Source of the DNA: Cryobacterium sp. MP_M3
GTDB taxonomy: Bacteria > Actinomycetota > Actinomycetes > Actinomycetales > Microbacteriaceae
NCBI RefSeq assembly: GCF_015752155.1
Contig: NZ_JADOVI010000020.1
Location: 1-41,590 of the forward strand
Reading direction: 5' to 3'
Length of the DNA stretch: 41,590 nucleotides
Part shown: piece after piece, positions 8,716 to 17,867 of the stretch
Numbering within the stretch: position 1 is the stretch's first letter
Layout of the letters: every line of letters begins with the position of its first letter
Notes under the pieces: generated by a model
What the model saw: only the letters and a program-made list of their open reading frames with translations
Told to the model about the DNA's origin: nothing
Database searches by the model: none
Translations under genes and position numbers: made by a program

Positions 8716-9404
8716 ACCCTGAGTTCCTCACTGGCGACGCCGGATGGCGAGAACGGTTTGAGATTGCCGAGGAACGTCATGCCGACCGTCTCGGTCGGCG
8801 GCCCCTCGTTGACGAGGTTGAGATAGCGCTGGCGGGTCTCCTCGTCGATCGCCGGGAGTGACAGGGACACCGCCTCCACGACGTGCGCGTACAGGCTCGG
8901 CACGGCCTCGAGGGCACAGCGGAGCACCTCGATGCCGTCCCGGTGCGCGGCGAGCAGTTCCTGCGCGATCGGCGAGTCGCTGAGCGCGGAGAACTCGAGC
9001 ACCATCGGCAGGTAGTCGGGCAGCTCGTCCGCCGCGACCTCCCAGCCGGCAGCGCGGTAGGCCTCGACGAAACGCACCAGCGCCATGCCCCGTCGCCGGG
9101 TGTCTCCGGCGGCGTAATAACTGAGGTACGGGCAGCACTTGCGCTTGAGGTCGAAGGTGGCGGTGAAGTGGATCTCCAGCTCCTGCTGGGTCATCGCATC
9201 CGCCGCGGTGAGGAACGCCTCGAAGGCCTGCCGGAGCGGGCCGGGCAGCAGAGCCACCGATGCGGCGACGGCAGCGAAACGCGCCCTGCGCTCCTGCGTG
9301 GGGTAGTCGAGCAGAATGGATGCCGCCATGTGCGCCATCCGGCCGTCTTCGGCGGACAGCGGGATCGCCGCCACCGTGCGCCTGGGGAGTTTCGGGAGTC
9401 TCAT
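8712..9404 (-). CDS. narJ: Nitrate reductase assembly chaperone NarJ (delta)
   Basis: A 230-residue soluble all-helical TorD-like chaperone that binds apo-NarG and allows Mo-bisMGD and Fe-S insertion before membrane docking. The family core is recognisable: LLDYPTQERRARF, the EIHFTATFDLKRKCCPYLSY segment and DELPDYLPMVLEF. It overlaps narH by 4 nt upstream and narI by 4 nt downstream. The N-terminal 21 residues before MAHMAAS are basic and unusual, so the true start may be nearer 9341; the overlap with narH favours 9404. Confidence 0.93.
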   Translation of the reverse strand: MRLPKLPRRTVAAIPLSAEDGRMAHMAASILLDYPTQERRARFAAVAASVALLPGPLRQAFEAFLTAADAMTQQELEIHFTATFDLKRKCCPYLSYYAAGDTRRRGMALVRFVEAYRAAGWEVAADELPDYLPMVLEFSALSDSPIAQELLAAHRDGIEVLRCALEAVPSLYAHVVEAVSLSLPAIDEETRQRYLNLVNEGPPTETVGMTFLGNLKPFSPSGVASEELRV

Positions 9405-11068
9405 GCGGGGCTCCCGGAAGCCTTGGGCGGGAACATGCCGTCGGGCACGCCTCCCCCTGTCCAGTTGAGCAGGTTGACCCGGCCGGGCGTGGTCGGCTTC
9501 GTGCGTTCGCCGCCCTTTCCCACCATCTCGTTGTAGTTGTCCACGGTCCCGTTCAGGGGCATGCCGGGGGTCTTCCCGTACGGTCCAGCCGCCGTGGCGG
9601 CGGTGGGACCGCCCATGCCGGGGCCGCCGTCGGTGTCGAGCGAGCAGGCGAGTTCTTCCAGTTCCCGCGCCGTTTCGACGTGCGCCTTGGGGATGACGTA
9701 ACGGTCCTCATACTTGGCGATGGCCAGCAGACGGTACATCGCCTCGATCTCGGTGCCGGTCATGCCGACCGCCTCCGGGATCGACTCGTCGCGGTCACGG
9801 CCGAGGTTGATGTCGCGCATGTACGAGCGCATCGCGGCGAGCTTGCGCAGCGAGGACTCGACGGGCACGACGTCGCCGGCGGAGAACAAGCCGGCCAGGT
9901 ACTCGACCGGAATCCGGAGCTTGTCGATGGCGGCGAAGAGGGTGCGCGCATCCTCCCCGTCGTTGTTCGTGGTCGAGATCACGTCGACCACCGGGGACAG
10001 CGGCGGGATGTACCAGACCATGGGCATGGTGCGGTATTCCGGATGCAGCGGAAGGGCCACCTTGTACTCGGAGATGAGCTTGTAGATCGGGCTGTTCTGG
10101 GCCGCGAGGATCCAGTCGTCCTCCATCCCCTCGGCCTTCGCCGCGGCGATGACCTCCGGGTCGAACGGATCGAGGAACACTCCGCGCTGAGCCTCCAGCA
10201 GATCCTGGTCGTTCTCGATGCTGGCCGCCGCGAGGACCGCGTCGGCGTCGTAGAGCATGAGGCCGAGGTAGCGCAGCCGGCCGACGCAGGTCTCGGAGCA
10301 GATGGTGGGTTTGCCCTGCTCGATCAACGGGTAGCAGAGCGTGCACTTCTCGGCCTTGCCGGTCTTGTGGTTGAAGTAGACCTTCTTGTACGGGCAGGCC
10401 GAGACGCACATGCGCCAGCCACGGCAGCCGTCCTCGTCGACGAGCACGATGCCGTCCTCCTCGCGCTTGTACATGGCGCCGGACGGGCAGGCCGCGACGC
10501 AGGCGGGGTTGAGGCAGTGCTCGCAGATTCGCGGCAGGTAGAACATGAAGGTGTTCTCGAACTCCATCTTCACGTGCTCGCTCATGGTGGCGAGGATGGG
10601 GTCGTCGGCCGCGGTCTCCTGCGAGCCACCCAGGTTGTCGTCCCAGTTGCCGGACCACTTGATGTCCATGTTCTTGCCGGTGAGCAGGGACTTGGGCCGG
10701 GCCACCGGGCTCTGGGTGCTCAGCGGAGCCTTGGTGAGCATGTCGTAGTCGTAGGTCCACGGCTCGTAGTAGTCGTCGATCACGGGCAGGTCCGGGTTGT
10801 TGAAGATGGTGGCCAGCCGCTTGAGCCGGCCGCCGGAGCGCAGTTTCAGCCGGCCGCGCTTGTTGCGGATCCAGCCACCCTTCCACTTCTCCTGGTCTTC
10901 GTAGCGGCGAGGGTAGCCGACGCCCGGTTTGGTCTCCACGTTGTTGAACCAGACGTATTCCACGCCGGTGCGGTTGGTCCAGACCTGCTTGCAGGTCACC
11001 GAACAGGTGTGGCAGCCGATGCACTTGTCGAGATTCATGATCATCGACATTTGAGCCATTACGCGCAT
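9401..11068 (-). CDS. narH: Nitrate reductase beta subunit (Fe-S), NarH
   Basis: A 555-residue electron-transfer subunit that passes electrons from NarI heme to NarG through four Fe-S clusters. Four cysteine groups are visible: CIGCHTCSVTC near the N-terminus; CEHCLNPACVAACP; CRGWRMCVSACP, where Trp replaces a cysteine as for the [3Fe-4S] cluster; and CTLC with CSETC. It is slightly longer than E. coli NarH (512 aa) because of a C-terminal Gly/Pro-rich extension. It starts directly after the narG stop behind GGAGG; ATG 11059 is an equally possible start. Confidence 0.95.
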   Translation of the reverse strand: MRVMAQMSMIMNLDKCIGCHTCSVTCKQVWTNRTGVEYVWFNNVETKPGVGYPRRYEDQEKWKGGWIRNKRGRLKLRSGGRLKRLATIFNNPDLPVIDDYYEPWTYDYDMLTKAPLSTQSPVARPKSLLTGKNMDIKWSGNWDDNLGGSQETAADDPILATMSEHVKMEFENTFMFYLPRICEHCLNPACVAACPSGAMYKREEDGIVLVDEDGCRGWRMCVSACPYKKVYFNHKTGKAEKCTLCYPLIEQGKPTICSETCVGRLRYLGLMLYDADAVLAAASIENDQDLLEAQRGVFLDPFDPEVIAAAKAEGMEDDWILAAQNSPIYKLISEYKVALPLHPEYRTMPMVWYIPPLSPVVDVISTTNNDGEDARTLFAAIDKLRIPVEYLAGLFSAGDVVPVESSLRKLAAMRSYMRDINLGRDRDESIPEAVGMTGTEIEAMYRLLAIAKYEDRYVIPKAHVETARELEELACSLDTDGGPGMGGPTAATAAGPYGKTPGMPLNGTVDNYNEMVGKGGERTKPTTPGRVNLLNWTGGGVPDGMFPPKASGSPA

Positions 11069-14000
11069 TTAGTACTCAACCTCCTGGCTGCGTCGACGGA
11101 TCACGGTGACCTCGTCGCGTTGATTCCCGGTCGGGCCGAGGTAGTTGAAGGCGAAGGACAGCTGGGCGTAGCCGCCGATCAGGTGGCTGGGCTTGAGCAG
11201 GATGCGGGTGAGCGAGTTGTTCGTGCCGCCGCGCATGCCGCTGGTCTCCGCGATGGGCACGTTGATCGTGCGATCCTTCGCGTGATACATGTACACGGTG
11301 CCCTCCGGCATCCGGTGCGAGACGATGGCCCGGGCGACGACGACACCGTTGCGGTTGTAGGACTCGATCCACTCGTTGTCGCGCACGCCGATCTTGTCGG
11401 CGTCGAGCGGGGACATCCAGATGGTGGGGCCGCCGCGGGAGAGCGAGAGCATCATCAGGTTGTCCTGGTACTCGGAGTGGATCGACCACTTCGAGTGCGG
11501 GGTGAGGTAGCGCACGGCGACCTCGGCGCGGCCCTTCGATCCGGTCGCCCCCGTCGCCGCGGTCGAGCCGACGATCGAATCGTCGAACAGGCGGTGCATG
11601 TCCAGCGGCGGCCGGTAGATCGGCAGGGTCTCCCCCAGCTCGATCATCCAGTCGTGGTCGAGGTAGAAGTGTTGCCGCCCGGTGAGGGTGTGCCACGGCT
11701 TGAGATGCTCCACGTTGATCGTGAACGCGCTGTAACGTCGGCCACCGTGCTCGCTGCCCGACCACTCCGGCGAGGTGAGCACCGGGACCGGGGCACCCTG
11801 CACGTCGGGGTAGGAGAACCGGCGGCCCTCGTTGTCGCTGGCCAGGTGCGCCAGCTTCATCCCGGTGCGTTCCTCCATCTGCCGGAAGCCCTGGGTTCCG
11901 AGGCGACCGTTGGTCGTGCCGGAGAGGGCGAGCACCATCTCGCAGGCCTGGATGGCGGTCTTCAGTTGTGGCCGGCCAGCGGCGGGGCCGCTCTCCACGA
12001 GCCCGTTCTTCTTGCCGAGATAGGCGACCTCGACGTCGGGATTGAATTTGACGCCCTTGGTGACCATGCCGAGCTTCTCGGTGAGCGGGCCCAGGGCGCC
12101 GAGCCTGGCCGCGAACGCCGGGTAGTCGCGTTCGACGACGACGAGCTTGGGCATGGTGACGCCGGGCACCAGGACCTGGTCGTATTCGACGATGCCGTGC
12201 GGGGCGCTCATCGCGTCCGGGGTGTCGTGCAGCAGCGGAACGGCGACGAGGTCCTTCCGCACGCCGAGGTGCTCGACCGACAGCTCGGAGATCTTCTCGG
12301 CCAGGATGTGGAAGATGTCGAAGTCGGTCTTGGACTGCCACGGCGGGGTGATCGCCGGGTTGAACGAGTGGATGAACGGATGCATGTCCGTGGTCGAGAG
12401 GTCGTTCTTCTCGTACCAGGTGGCCGGCGGCAGCACCACGTCGCTGAAAATGGTGGTCGAGGTCATTCGGAAGTCGCTGGTGACCATCAGGTCGAGCTTG
12501 CCTTCCGGGGCGGTCTCGTGCCATTTCATGGTCTTCGGCCGCTTCTCGGGCGGGGATTCCGGTGCGCGCACGGCGCTATCGGTGCCGAGCAGGTGCTTGA
12601 GGAAGTATTCGTTGCCCTTGCCGGAGGAACCGATCACGTTGGCCCGCCAGACCACCAGCACCCGAGGGAAGTTCTCGGGGGCGTCCGGGTCCTCCACGGC
12701 GTATTCGAGGGTGCCGTCGCCGAGGGACTCGACGACGTACTGGGCAGGGTCGACGCCCGCGGCGACCGCGTCGTCGACGAGGTCGAGCGAGTTGCGATTG
12801 AAGGTGGGGTAGCCGGGCATCCAGCCGCGCTTGGTCGATTCGACCAGGCAGTCCGCCGTGGTGCGGTTCTTGAATGAACCGACTCCGAGGGGGCTGGACA
12901 GGGTGTCGGCGGAGAGTCCGTCGTAGCGCCACTGGTCGGTGGCGAGGTAGAAGAAGCCGGTGCCGATCATCTGGCGGGGCGGGCGCACCCAGTCGAGCCC
13001 GAAGGCGTACTGTCCGTAGCCGGTGAGCGGGCGCACCTTTTCCTGGCCGACGTAGTGGGCCCAGCCGCCGCCGTTGACGCCCTGGCACCCGGTCATGGTG
13101 GTGAGGGCGAGGAAAGCACGGTAGATGGTGTCGGAGTGGAACCAGTGGTTGGTGCCGGCGCCCATCAGGATCATCGACCGGCCGCCGGAATCCTCGGCGT
13201 TCTGGGCGAACTCCCGGCCGATCCGTTCGGCGGCCTGCATCGGCACGGAGGTGATGGCTTCCTGCCAGGCCGGGGTGCCCGGCGAGGACGCGTCGTCGTA
13301 GCCGGTCGGCCACTGGCCCGGCAGGCCGGGACGCCCGACGCCGTACTGCGCGAGCAGCAGGTCGAAGACGGTGGTGACCAGTTGGCCGGCGACGAGGCGC
13401 ACGGGCACGCCGCGACGGATGATGCCGGCCCCGCCGGCGTGCTGCTCGCCGATCTCGTCGGTCTCCGGCGCGACATCGAACCGGGGCATGTCGATGGCGA
13501 CGGATGCCTGGTCGTAGTCGGGGGCATCCGCGATCGACAGGAGGGGGTCGACCCCCTCGAGATCGAGGTTCCATTTGCCGACGTCGGCCTCGGAGAACCG
13601 GTGACCGATCGAGCCGTTGGGCACGACGACCTGGCCGTCCTGGTCGAGAAGCACGGGCTTGAACGCGGCACTGGAGACGTTGGCGGCCAGGCCGGGAAGG
13701 GCATCCGCGGTCACGAACTTGCCGGGGACGTACGCGTCGCCGCGCTTGGTCAGGCTGATCAGATACGCGGAGTCGCTGTAGCGCTTCATGTAGTCGACGA
13801 AGCGGGGGGTGCGGCGGTCGACCAGGAACTCGGTGAGTACGACGTGACCCATCGCCAGCGCGAGTGCACCATCGGTTCCGGGGTGCACGGCCAGCCACTC
13901 GTCGGCGAACTTGGAGTTGTCCGCGTAGTCGGGTGAGACCGTGATGACCTTCTGGCCCCGGTAGCGCGCCTCGACCATGAAGTGCGCGTCGGGGGTGCGG

Positions 14001-14848
14001 GTGACCGGCACGTTGGAGCCCCACATGATCAGGTAGGACGAGTTCCACCAGTCGGCGGATTCCGGCACGTCGGTCTGGTCGCCGAAGACCTGCGGGGAGG
14101 CGACCGGCAGGTCGGCGTACCAGTCGTAGAACGAGAGCATGGTGCCGCCGAGCATGGAGATGAATCGGTTGCCCACCCCCTGTGACACGATCGACATGGC
14201 GGGAATGGGCGAGAAGCCGGCGATGCGGTCGGGGCCGTACTTCTTGATGGTGTGCACGTGGGCGGCGGCGACGATCTCGGCCGCCTCGTCCCAGCTGGCG
14301 CGGACCAGGCCGCCCTTGCCGCGGGCGCTCTTGTAGGCGCGGGCGCTCTCCGGGTCGCCGGTGACCTCGGCCCAGGCCAGCACGGGGTCGCCGGTCTTCG
14401 CCTTGGCGGCGCGGTAGAGGTCGAGCAGCACCCCACGCACGTACGGGTACTTCACCCGGGTGGGCGAGTAGGTGTACCAGCTGAACGCGGCGCCGCGGGG
14501 ACAACCGCGGGGCTCATATTCGGGTGAGTCGGGGCCGACGGAGGGGTAGTCCGTCTGCTGCGTCTCCCAGGTGATGATGCCGTCCTTGACGTAGACCTTC
14601 CAGGAGCAGGAGCCGGTGCAATTCACACCGTGGGTGGACCGCACCTCCTTGTCGTGGGTCCAGCGGTCACGGTAGAACGAGTCGGCGTCGCGGCCGCCCT
14701 CGAGGAAGACGGAGCGCAGGTCGGGCGAGGTCTCGCCGCGGCGGAGGAAGCGCCCGAGCTTCAGGATCGTGTCGTCGATCGGGCCGTCGATGCCCGGTTT
14801 GGTCGGCCTGGCCGGCTTCGAGAAAGCGGAATCCTTGAGCGATTTCAC
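11069..14848 (-). CDS. narG: Respiratory nitrate reductase alpha subunit (Mo-bisMGD), NarG
   Basis: A 1259-residue catalytic subunit that reduces nitrate to nitrite. The FS0 cluster motif HGVNCTGSCSWKVYV is the His/Cys type typical of NarG. The segment WWNSSYLIMWGSNVPVTRTP carries the Mo-coordinating aspartate region, and the C-terminal cofactor-binding domain is complete. GTG 14848 is preferred: AAGGGG lies at good spacing and the protein then begins KSLKDSAFSK. An in-frame GTG at 14893 would add 15 residues. No twin-arginine leader is visible, matching cytoplasmic NarG. The preceding regulator gene ends 79 nt upstream on the same strand, so narG may be read through from it or have its own promoter there. 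Confidence 0.96.
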   Translation of the reverse strand: MKSLKDSAFSKPARPTKPGIDGPIDDTILKLGRFLRRGETSPDLRSVFLEGGRDADSFYRDRWTHDKEVRSTHGVNCTGSCSWKVYVKDGIITWETQQTDYPSVGPDSPEYEPRGCPRGAAFSWYTYSPTRVKYPYVRGVLLDLYRAAKAKTGDPVLAWAEVTGDPESARAYKSARGKGGLVRASWDEAAEIVAAAHVHTIKKYGPDRIAGFSPIPAMSIVSQGVGNRFISMLGGTMLSFYDWYADLPVASPQVFGDQTDVPESADWWNSSYLIMWGSNVPVTRTPDAHFMVEARYRGQKVITVSPDYADNSKFADEWLAVHPGTDGALALAMGHVVLTEFLVDRRTPRFVDYMKRYSDSAYLISLTKRGDAYVPGKFVTADALPGLAANVSSAAFKPVLLDQDGQVVVPNGSIGHRFSEADVGKWNLDLEGVDPLLSIADAPDYDQASVAIDMPRFDVAPETDEIGEQHAGGAGIIRRGVPVRLVAGQLVTTVFDLLLAQYGVGRPGLPGQWPTGYDDASSPGTPAWQEAITSVPMQAAERIGREFAQNAEDSGGRSMILMGAGTNHWFHSDTIYRAFLALTTMTGCQGVNGGGWAHYVGQEKVRPLTGYGQYAFGLDWVRPPRQMIGTGFFYLATDQWRYDGLSADTLSSPLGVGSFKNRTTADCLVESTKRGWMPGYPTFNRNSLDLVDDAVAAGVDPAQYVVESLGDGTLEYAVEDPDAPENFPRVLVVWRANVIGSSGKGNEYFLKHLLGTDSAVRAPESPPEKRPKTMKWHETAPEGKLDLMVTSDFRMTSTTIFSDVVLPPATWYEKNDLSTTDMHPFIHSFNPAITPPWQSKTDFDIFHILAEKISELSVEHLGVRKDLVAVPLLHDTPDAMSAPHGIVEYDQVLVPGVTMPKLVVVERDYPAFAARLGALGPLTEKLGMVTKGVKFNPDVEVAYLGKKNGLVESGPAAGRPQLKTAIQACEMVLALSGTTNGRLGTQGFRQMEERTGMKLAHLASDNEGRRFSYPDVQGAPVPVLTSPEWSGSEHGGRRYSAFTINVEHLKPWHTLTGRQHFYLDHDWMIELGETLPIYRPPLDMHRLFDDSIVGSTAATGATGSKGRAEVAVRYLTPHSKWSIHSEYQDNLMMLSLSRGGPTIWMSPLDADKIGVRDNEWIESYNRNGVVVARAIVSHRMPEGTVYMYHAKDRTINVPIAETSGMRGGTNNSLTRILLKPSHLIGGYAQLSFAFNYLGPTGNQRDEVTVIRRRSQEVEY

Positions 14849-14927
14849 TGCGTACCCCTTGCACTGCCCGGGGTCGCCACGGCCGACAACCACCCTCGCG
14901 GTCCACTCTCACTGGCCCGAAAAAGGT

Positions 14928-15605
14928 CTACAAGCCGGAAACACCGTGATAAATGATTGCCAGATCCGGGTCGGAATCGTCGACCGGCTCCTCTTCGGAC
15001 CGGTGCAGGTCGAGGGTGCAGGTGTTCGGCGCGACGAGGGGATGCAGGGCATCCGCGCTCAGCGGACCCCGGGTCACCTCGAGCAGTCCCTTCAACAGTC
15101 CGAAATGCACCCGGCAGACCTCGGGATGCAGCCTGACCATGTCGATGTACGGGCATTCGTGCAGGTGTACGTGCTCACCGTCGACATCGAGCTGCGCGTC
15201 GAAGCCGGATCCGTCGAGGTGGTCGTCGAGGGCGTCCAGCTGCCGTTGCAGGGGCGAGTGGATGATGGCCTCGACCCGCAGCATCCGGCGTACCTGGTCG
15301 CCGCGGAGTTCGGCGGCTTCGGCCTTCTGCGCCCGCACGGGGTCGTCGCCGGCGGCCCGGCCGGCTGAGACGCTGTAGAGCATCCTGGGACGCCCCTTGC
15401 AGTCCTTGCTCTCGGGGGTGCAGGTGACGAAACCGTCGCCGATCAAACGGTGCAGGTGCTCCCGGGTTGTGTTGTGGTGCAGCCCGCTGGCCTCGGCCAG
15501 GTCACCGACCGTCATGGTTCCGCGCTGCTGCAGGAAGAACAGCAGTTGGATCCTGCTGAACGAGGCGAGCGTGCGGTAGCTCGACGCGGGGTGAGTCGAC
15601 GTCAT
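14928..15605 (-). CDS. SufR-like HTH regulator with cysteine cluster, copy 1
   Basis: A 225-residue regulator. Residues 10-60 form a winged helix-turn-helix (MTVGDLAEASGLHHNTTREH). The C-terminal half carries Cys151, Cys164 and Cys196 (C-X12-C-X31-C) in HECPYIDMVRLHPEVCRVH, with further Cys62 and Cys69. This arrangement is like SufR-type regulators, which bind an Fe-S cluster. It overlaps the P-type ATPase gene by 4 nt and lies directly before narG, making it a strong candidate regulator of the nitrate reductase genes. The ligand (Fe-S, NO or metal) is inferred, not shown. A second copy of the same architecture lies at 18614-19327. Confidence 0.75.
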   Translation of the reverse strand: MTSTHPASSYRTLASFSRIQLLFFLQQRGTMTVGDLAEASGLHHNTTREHLHRLIGDGFVTCTPESKDCKGRPRMLYSVSAGRAAGDDPVRAQKAEAAELRGDQVRRMLRVEAIIHSPLQRQLDALDDHLDGSGFDAQLDVDGEHVHLHECPYIDMVRLHPEVCRVHFGLLKGLLEVTRGPLSADALHPLVAPNTCTLDLHRSEEEPVDDSDPDLAIIYHGVSGL

Positions 15606-17554
15606 GGGGCAATCATCTCCTTTTCCGATGGTGAACCGCTACCTGTCGGGGCGGACTCAGGCGCGGCGACCGCCATCACCGGGCGCAGCAGCCGCATCGC
15701 GTTCACGATGACGATCAGCACGGATGCCTCGTGCACGAGCATGCCCACGGCCATGGTCACGCCGCCGAACAGCACCCCGGCCAGCAGCAGTGCCACGGCG
15801 ACCAGGGCGATAGCCACGTTCTGGTGCATGGTGCGCACCGTGCGCCTTGCCAGTGCGATCGCCTCCGGGAGGCTGGCAAGGTTGTCACCCATCAGGGCGA
15901 TGTCGGCGGTCTCGATCGCAACGAACGATCCGGCCGCGCCCATGGCGATGCCGACGTCGGCGACGGCCAGCGCCGGGGCGTCATTGACGCCGTCGCCGAC
16001 CATGGCCACGACGTGGCCGGATCGACGGAGCGCCCTGACGATGTCGACCTTGTCTTCGGGCAACAGTGACGACCTGATCAGGTCGATCCCGACCGATGCG
16101 CCGACGGCCTGAGCCACGAGCGGACCGTCGCCGGTGAGCATGAGGACCCGGGGAACCCCGGCCGCGCGCAGCGCCGTCACCAGGCCCGCGGCGTCGGGAC
16201 GCACCTCGTCGGCCACGGCAAGCACTCCGGCGACGACGCGGTCGAGCACGACGATCAGGGGTGTGCGCCCGCGGGCGGCGAGGTCGGCGGCGACCTCCGT
16301 CGCCGCATCCGCCCCGCCGATCGACTGGGCGCGGAGCAGGGCCGGGTTGCCGATCAGCACGGTGCGGCCGGCAACCGTGGCGGTGATGCCCTGCCCAGGC
16401 ACCGAGGTGATCGCCTCCGGCAGCGGCGCCGCCGGAGCTCCCGCCACGCCCTCCTGCGCCGCGGCGAGCATGATGGCGCCGGCCAGCGGATGTTCGGAGC
16501 CGGCCTCGGCCCGCGCGGCCCAACCGAGCAGCTGTGCACGGGTCAGGGACGGATCCAGCACCACGACGTCCGTCAGTCGGGGGCGGCCCCTGGTGAGGGT
16601 ACCGGTCTTGTCGACCGCGACGACGGTGACCTTCGCGGCGGTCTCGAGGAACTCTCCGCCCTTGATCAGGATCCCGGATTGGGCCGCGCGGCCGATTCCG
16701 GCGACGACAGCGACGGGGATCGAGATGACCAGTGCCCCCGGGCAGCCGATCACGAGCAGGGTGAGCGCCAGGAGAACGTCCCCGGTCAGCAGCCAGACCA
16801 CGACGGCCGACGCCAGGATGCCGGGGGTGTACCAGGCCGAGAACCGGTCCATGAAGACCTGCGTCGGGGCGGTCGCGTCCTGCGCTTCTTCGACCCGGTG
16901 CACGATCCGGGCCAGGGTGGTTTCCGCGCCGACCTCGGTCGCCAGCACGTGCAGGAATCCGCCGGTCGAGGTCGTGCCGGCGAAGACACGGTCGCCGGCC
17001 GTCTTCTCGACCGGGATCGACTCGCCCGTGATCGAGGCCTCGTCGAGGGTGCCGGCACCCTGCTGCACGGTGCCGTCGACGGGAACCCGCGCCCCGTTCT
17101 TGACCAGGACGATCTCCCCTGCCAGGACTGTCGAGGCGGGGACCTCGAGCTGCGCGCCGTTCCGGGAGACGAGGGCGACGTCAGGGGCCAGCGCCACGAG
17201 GGCGGTCAGGGCGGAGCGGGTGCGAGTGAGGGTGGCCGTTTCCAGGGCATGCCCGATCGAGAAGAGGAAGGTCACGGCGGCGGCCTCCCAGTATTCGCCG
17301 AGCACGATCGCGCCGACAGCGGCCACCGTGACGAGCAGATCGATTCCGATCACCCGGGCGAGCAGCGCACGTCCGGCGGCTCGGACGATCGGGAAGCCGG
17401 CGGCGACGGACGCCGCGGTCATCGCCGTGTCGGCGAGGAGCGAAGGCACCGGAAGGGAGCCGAGCAGCCAGGCCGCCCCGATGAGCGCGCCTGAGACGAT
17501 CGGCACCGCCCAGCGCCCTCGGGCAAGGCGGCGCAGAGTGTTCACGATGGGCAT
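15602..17554 (-). CDS. P1B-type heavy-metal ATPase with CPG motif
   Basis: A 650-residue metal-transporting P-type ATPase. All catalytic motifs are present: TGES in the actuator domain (about 176), DKTGTLT with phosphorylated Asp315, SEHPLAG in the nucleotide domain and GDGVNDAPAL. The transmembrane metal motif is CPG at 271-273 (IGCPGALVISIPVA) rather than CPC, CPH or SPC. The last helices have HEAS at 608, recalling the HEG[ST] motif of P1B-4 (Co/Fe/Zn) pumps. No N-terminal metal-binding domain is fused; it is a separate gene just upstream. ATG 17554 is chosen for its GGGGA site. Metal identity and direction are open; supply or protection of iron or copper for the denitrification enzymes is an inference from context. 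Confidence 0.85.
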   Translation of the reverse strand: MPIVNTLRRLARGRWAVPIVSGALIGAAWLLGSLPVPSLLADTAMTAASVAAGFPIVRAAGRALLARVIGIDLLVTVAAVGAIVLGEYWEAAAVTFLFSIGHALETATLTRTRSALTALVALAPDVALVSRNGAQLEVPASTVLAGEIVLVKNGARVPVDGTVQQGAGTLDEASITGESIPVEKTAGDRVFAGTTSTGGFLHVLATEVGAETTLARIVHRVEEAQDATAPTQVFMDRFSAWYTPGILASAVVVWLLTGDVLLALTLLVIGCPGALVISIPVAVVAGIGRAAQSGILIKGGEFLETAAKVTVVAVDKTGTLTRGRPRLTDVVVLDPSLTRAQLLGWAARAEAGSEHPLAGAIMLAAAQEGVAGAPAAPLPEAITSVPGQGITATVAGRTVLIGNPALLRAQSIGGADAATEVAADLAARGRTPLIVVLDRVVAGVLAVADEVRPDAAGLVTALRAAGVPRVLMLTGDGPLVAQAVGASVGIDLIRSSLLPEDKVDIVRALRRSGHVVAMVGDGVNDAPALAVADVGIAMGAAGSFVAIETADIALMGDNLASLPEAIALARRTVRTMHQNVAIALVAVALLLAGVLFGGVTMAVGMLVHEASVLIVIVNAMRLLRPVMAVAAPESAPTGSGSPSEKEMIAP

Positions 17555-17573
17555 GTCATTCCCCGGTCGGCGA

Positions 17574-17822
17574 TCAGAACGCGGCCAGATGCGCGGTGTA
17601 GCCGGCCTTCGAGACGGCGGCGAGCAGGGCATCCGTGCTCACGACGGCCGGATCGTGGTCGATCTCGATCCGGGCGGAGGAGAAGAAGACGGTGACGCCG
17701 GTGACCCCGGCGAGGCGGCCGATCTGCTTCTCGATCTTGGCGACGCAGGACGGGCAGGAGAAACCTTTGGCGCGCAGGATCGTGTGGGTGGAGGCGGAGG
17801 TGAGGGGGCTGGTTGTTGTCAT
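17574..17822 (-). CDS. Heavy-metal-associated (HMA) domain protein
   Basis: An 82-residue single ferredoxin-fold HMA domain with the metal motif GFSCPSC (CxxC) and the usual ending KAGYTAHL. Such proteins hand soft metals to P1B ATPases, and here the gene lies 19 nt upstream of an ATPase that lacks its own HMA domain, so the pair looks like a split pump. ATG 17822 is preferred over GTG 17828. No Shine-Dalgarno is visible; a TAGCGT box 7 nt before the ATG would suit a leaderless transcript, which is tentative. Confidence 0.85.
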   Translation of the reverse strand: MTTTSPLTSASTHTILRAKGFSCPSCVAKIEKQIGRLAGVTGVTVFFSSARIEIDHDPAVVSTDALLAAVSKAGYTAHLAAF

Positions 17823-17867
17823 GACCACAACGCTACGAACGCGGGTCGACGACGACCATGACGGCGG

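Noticed and set aside
9260..12877. A 1205-codon open frame on the plus strand opposite narH/narG
   Set aside because: It is antisense to genes with unmistakable NarG and NarH motifs; its composition (Arg, Gly, Val, His) is that of a GC-rich shadow frame.
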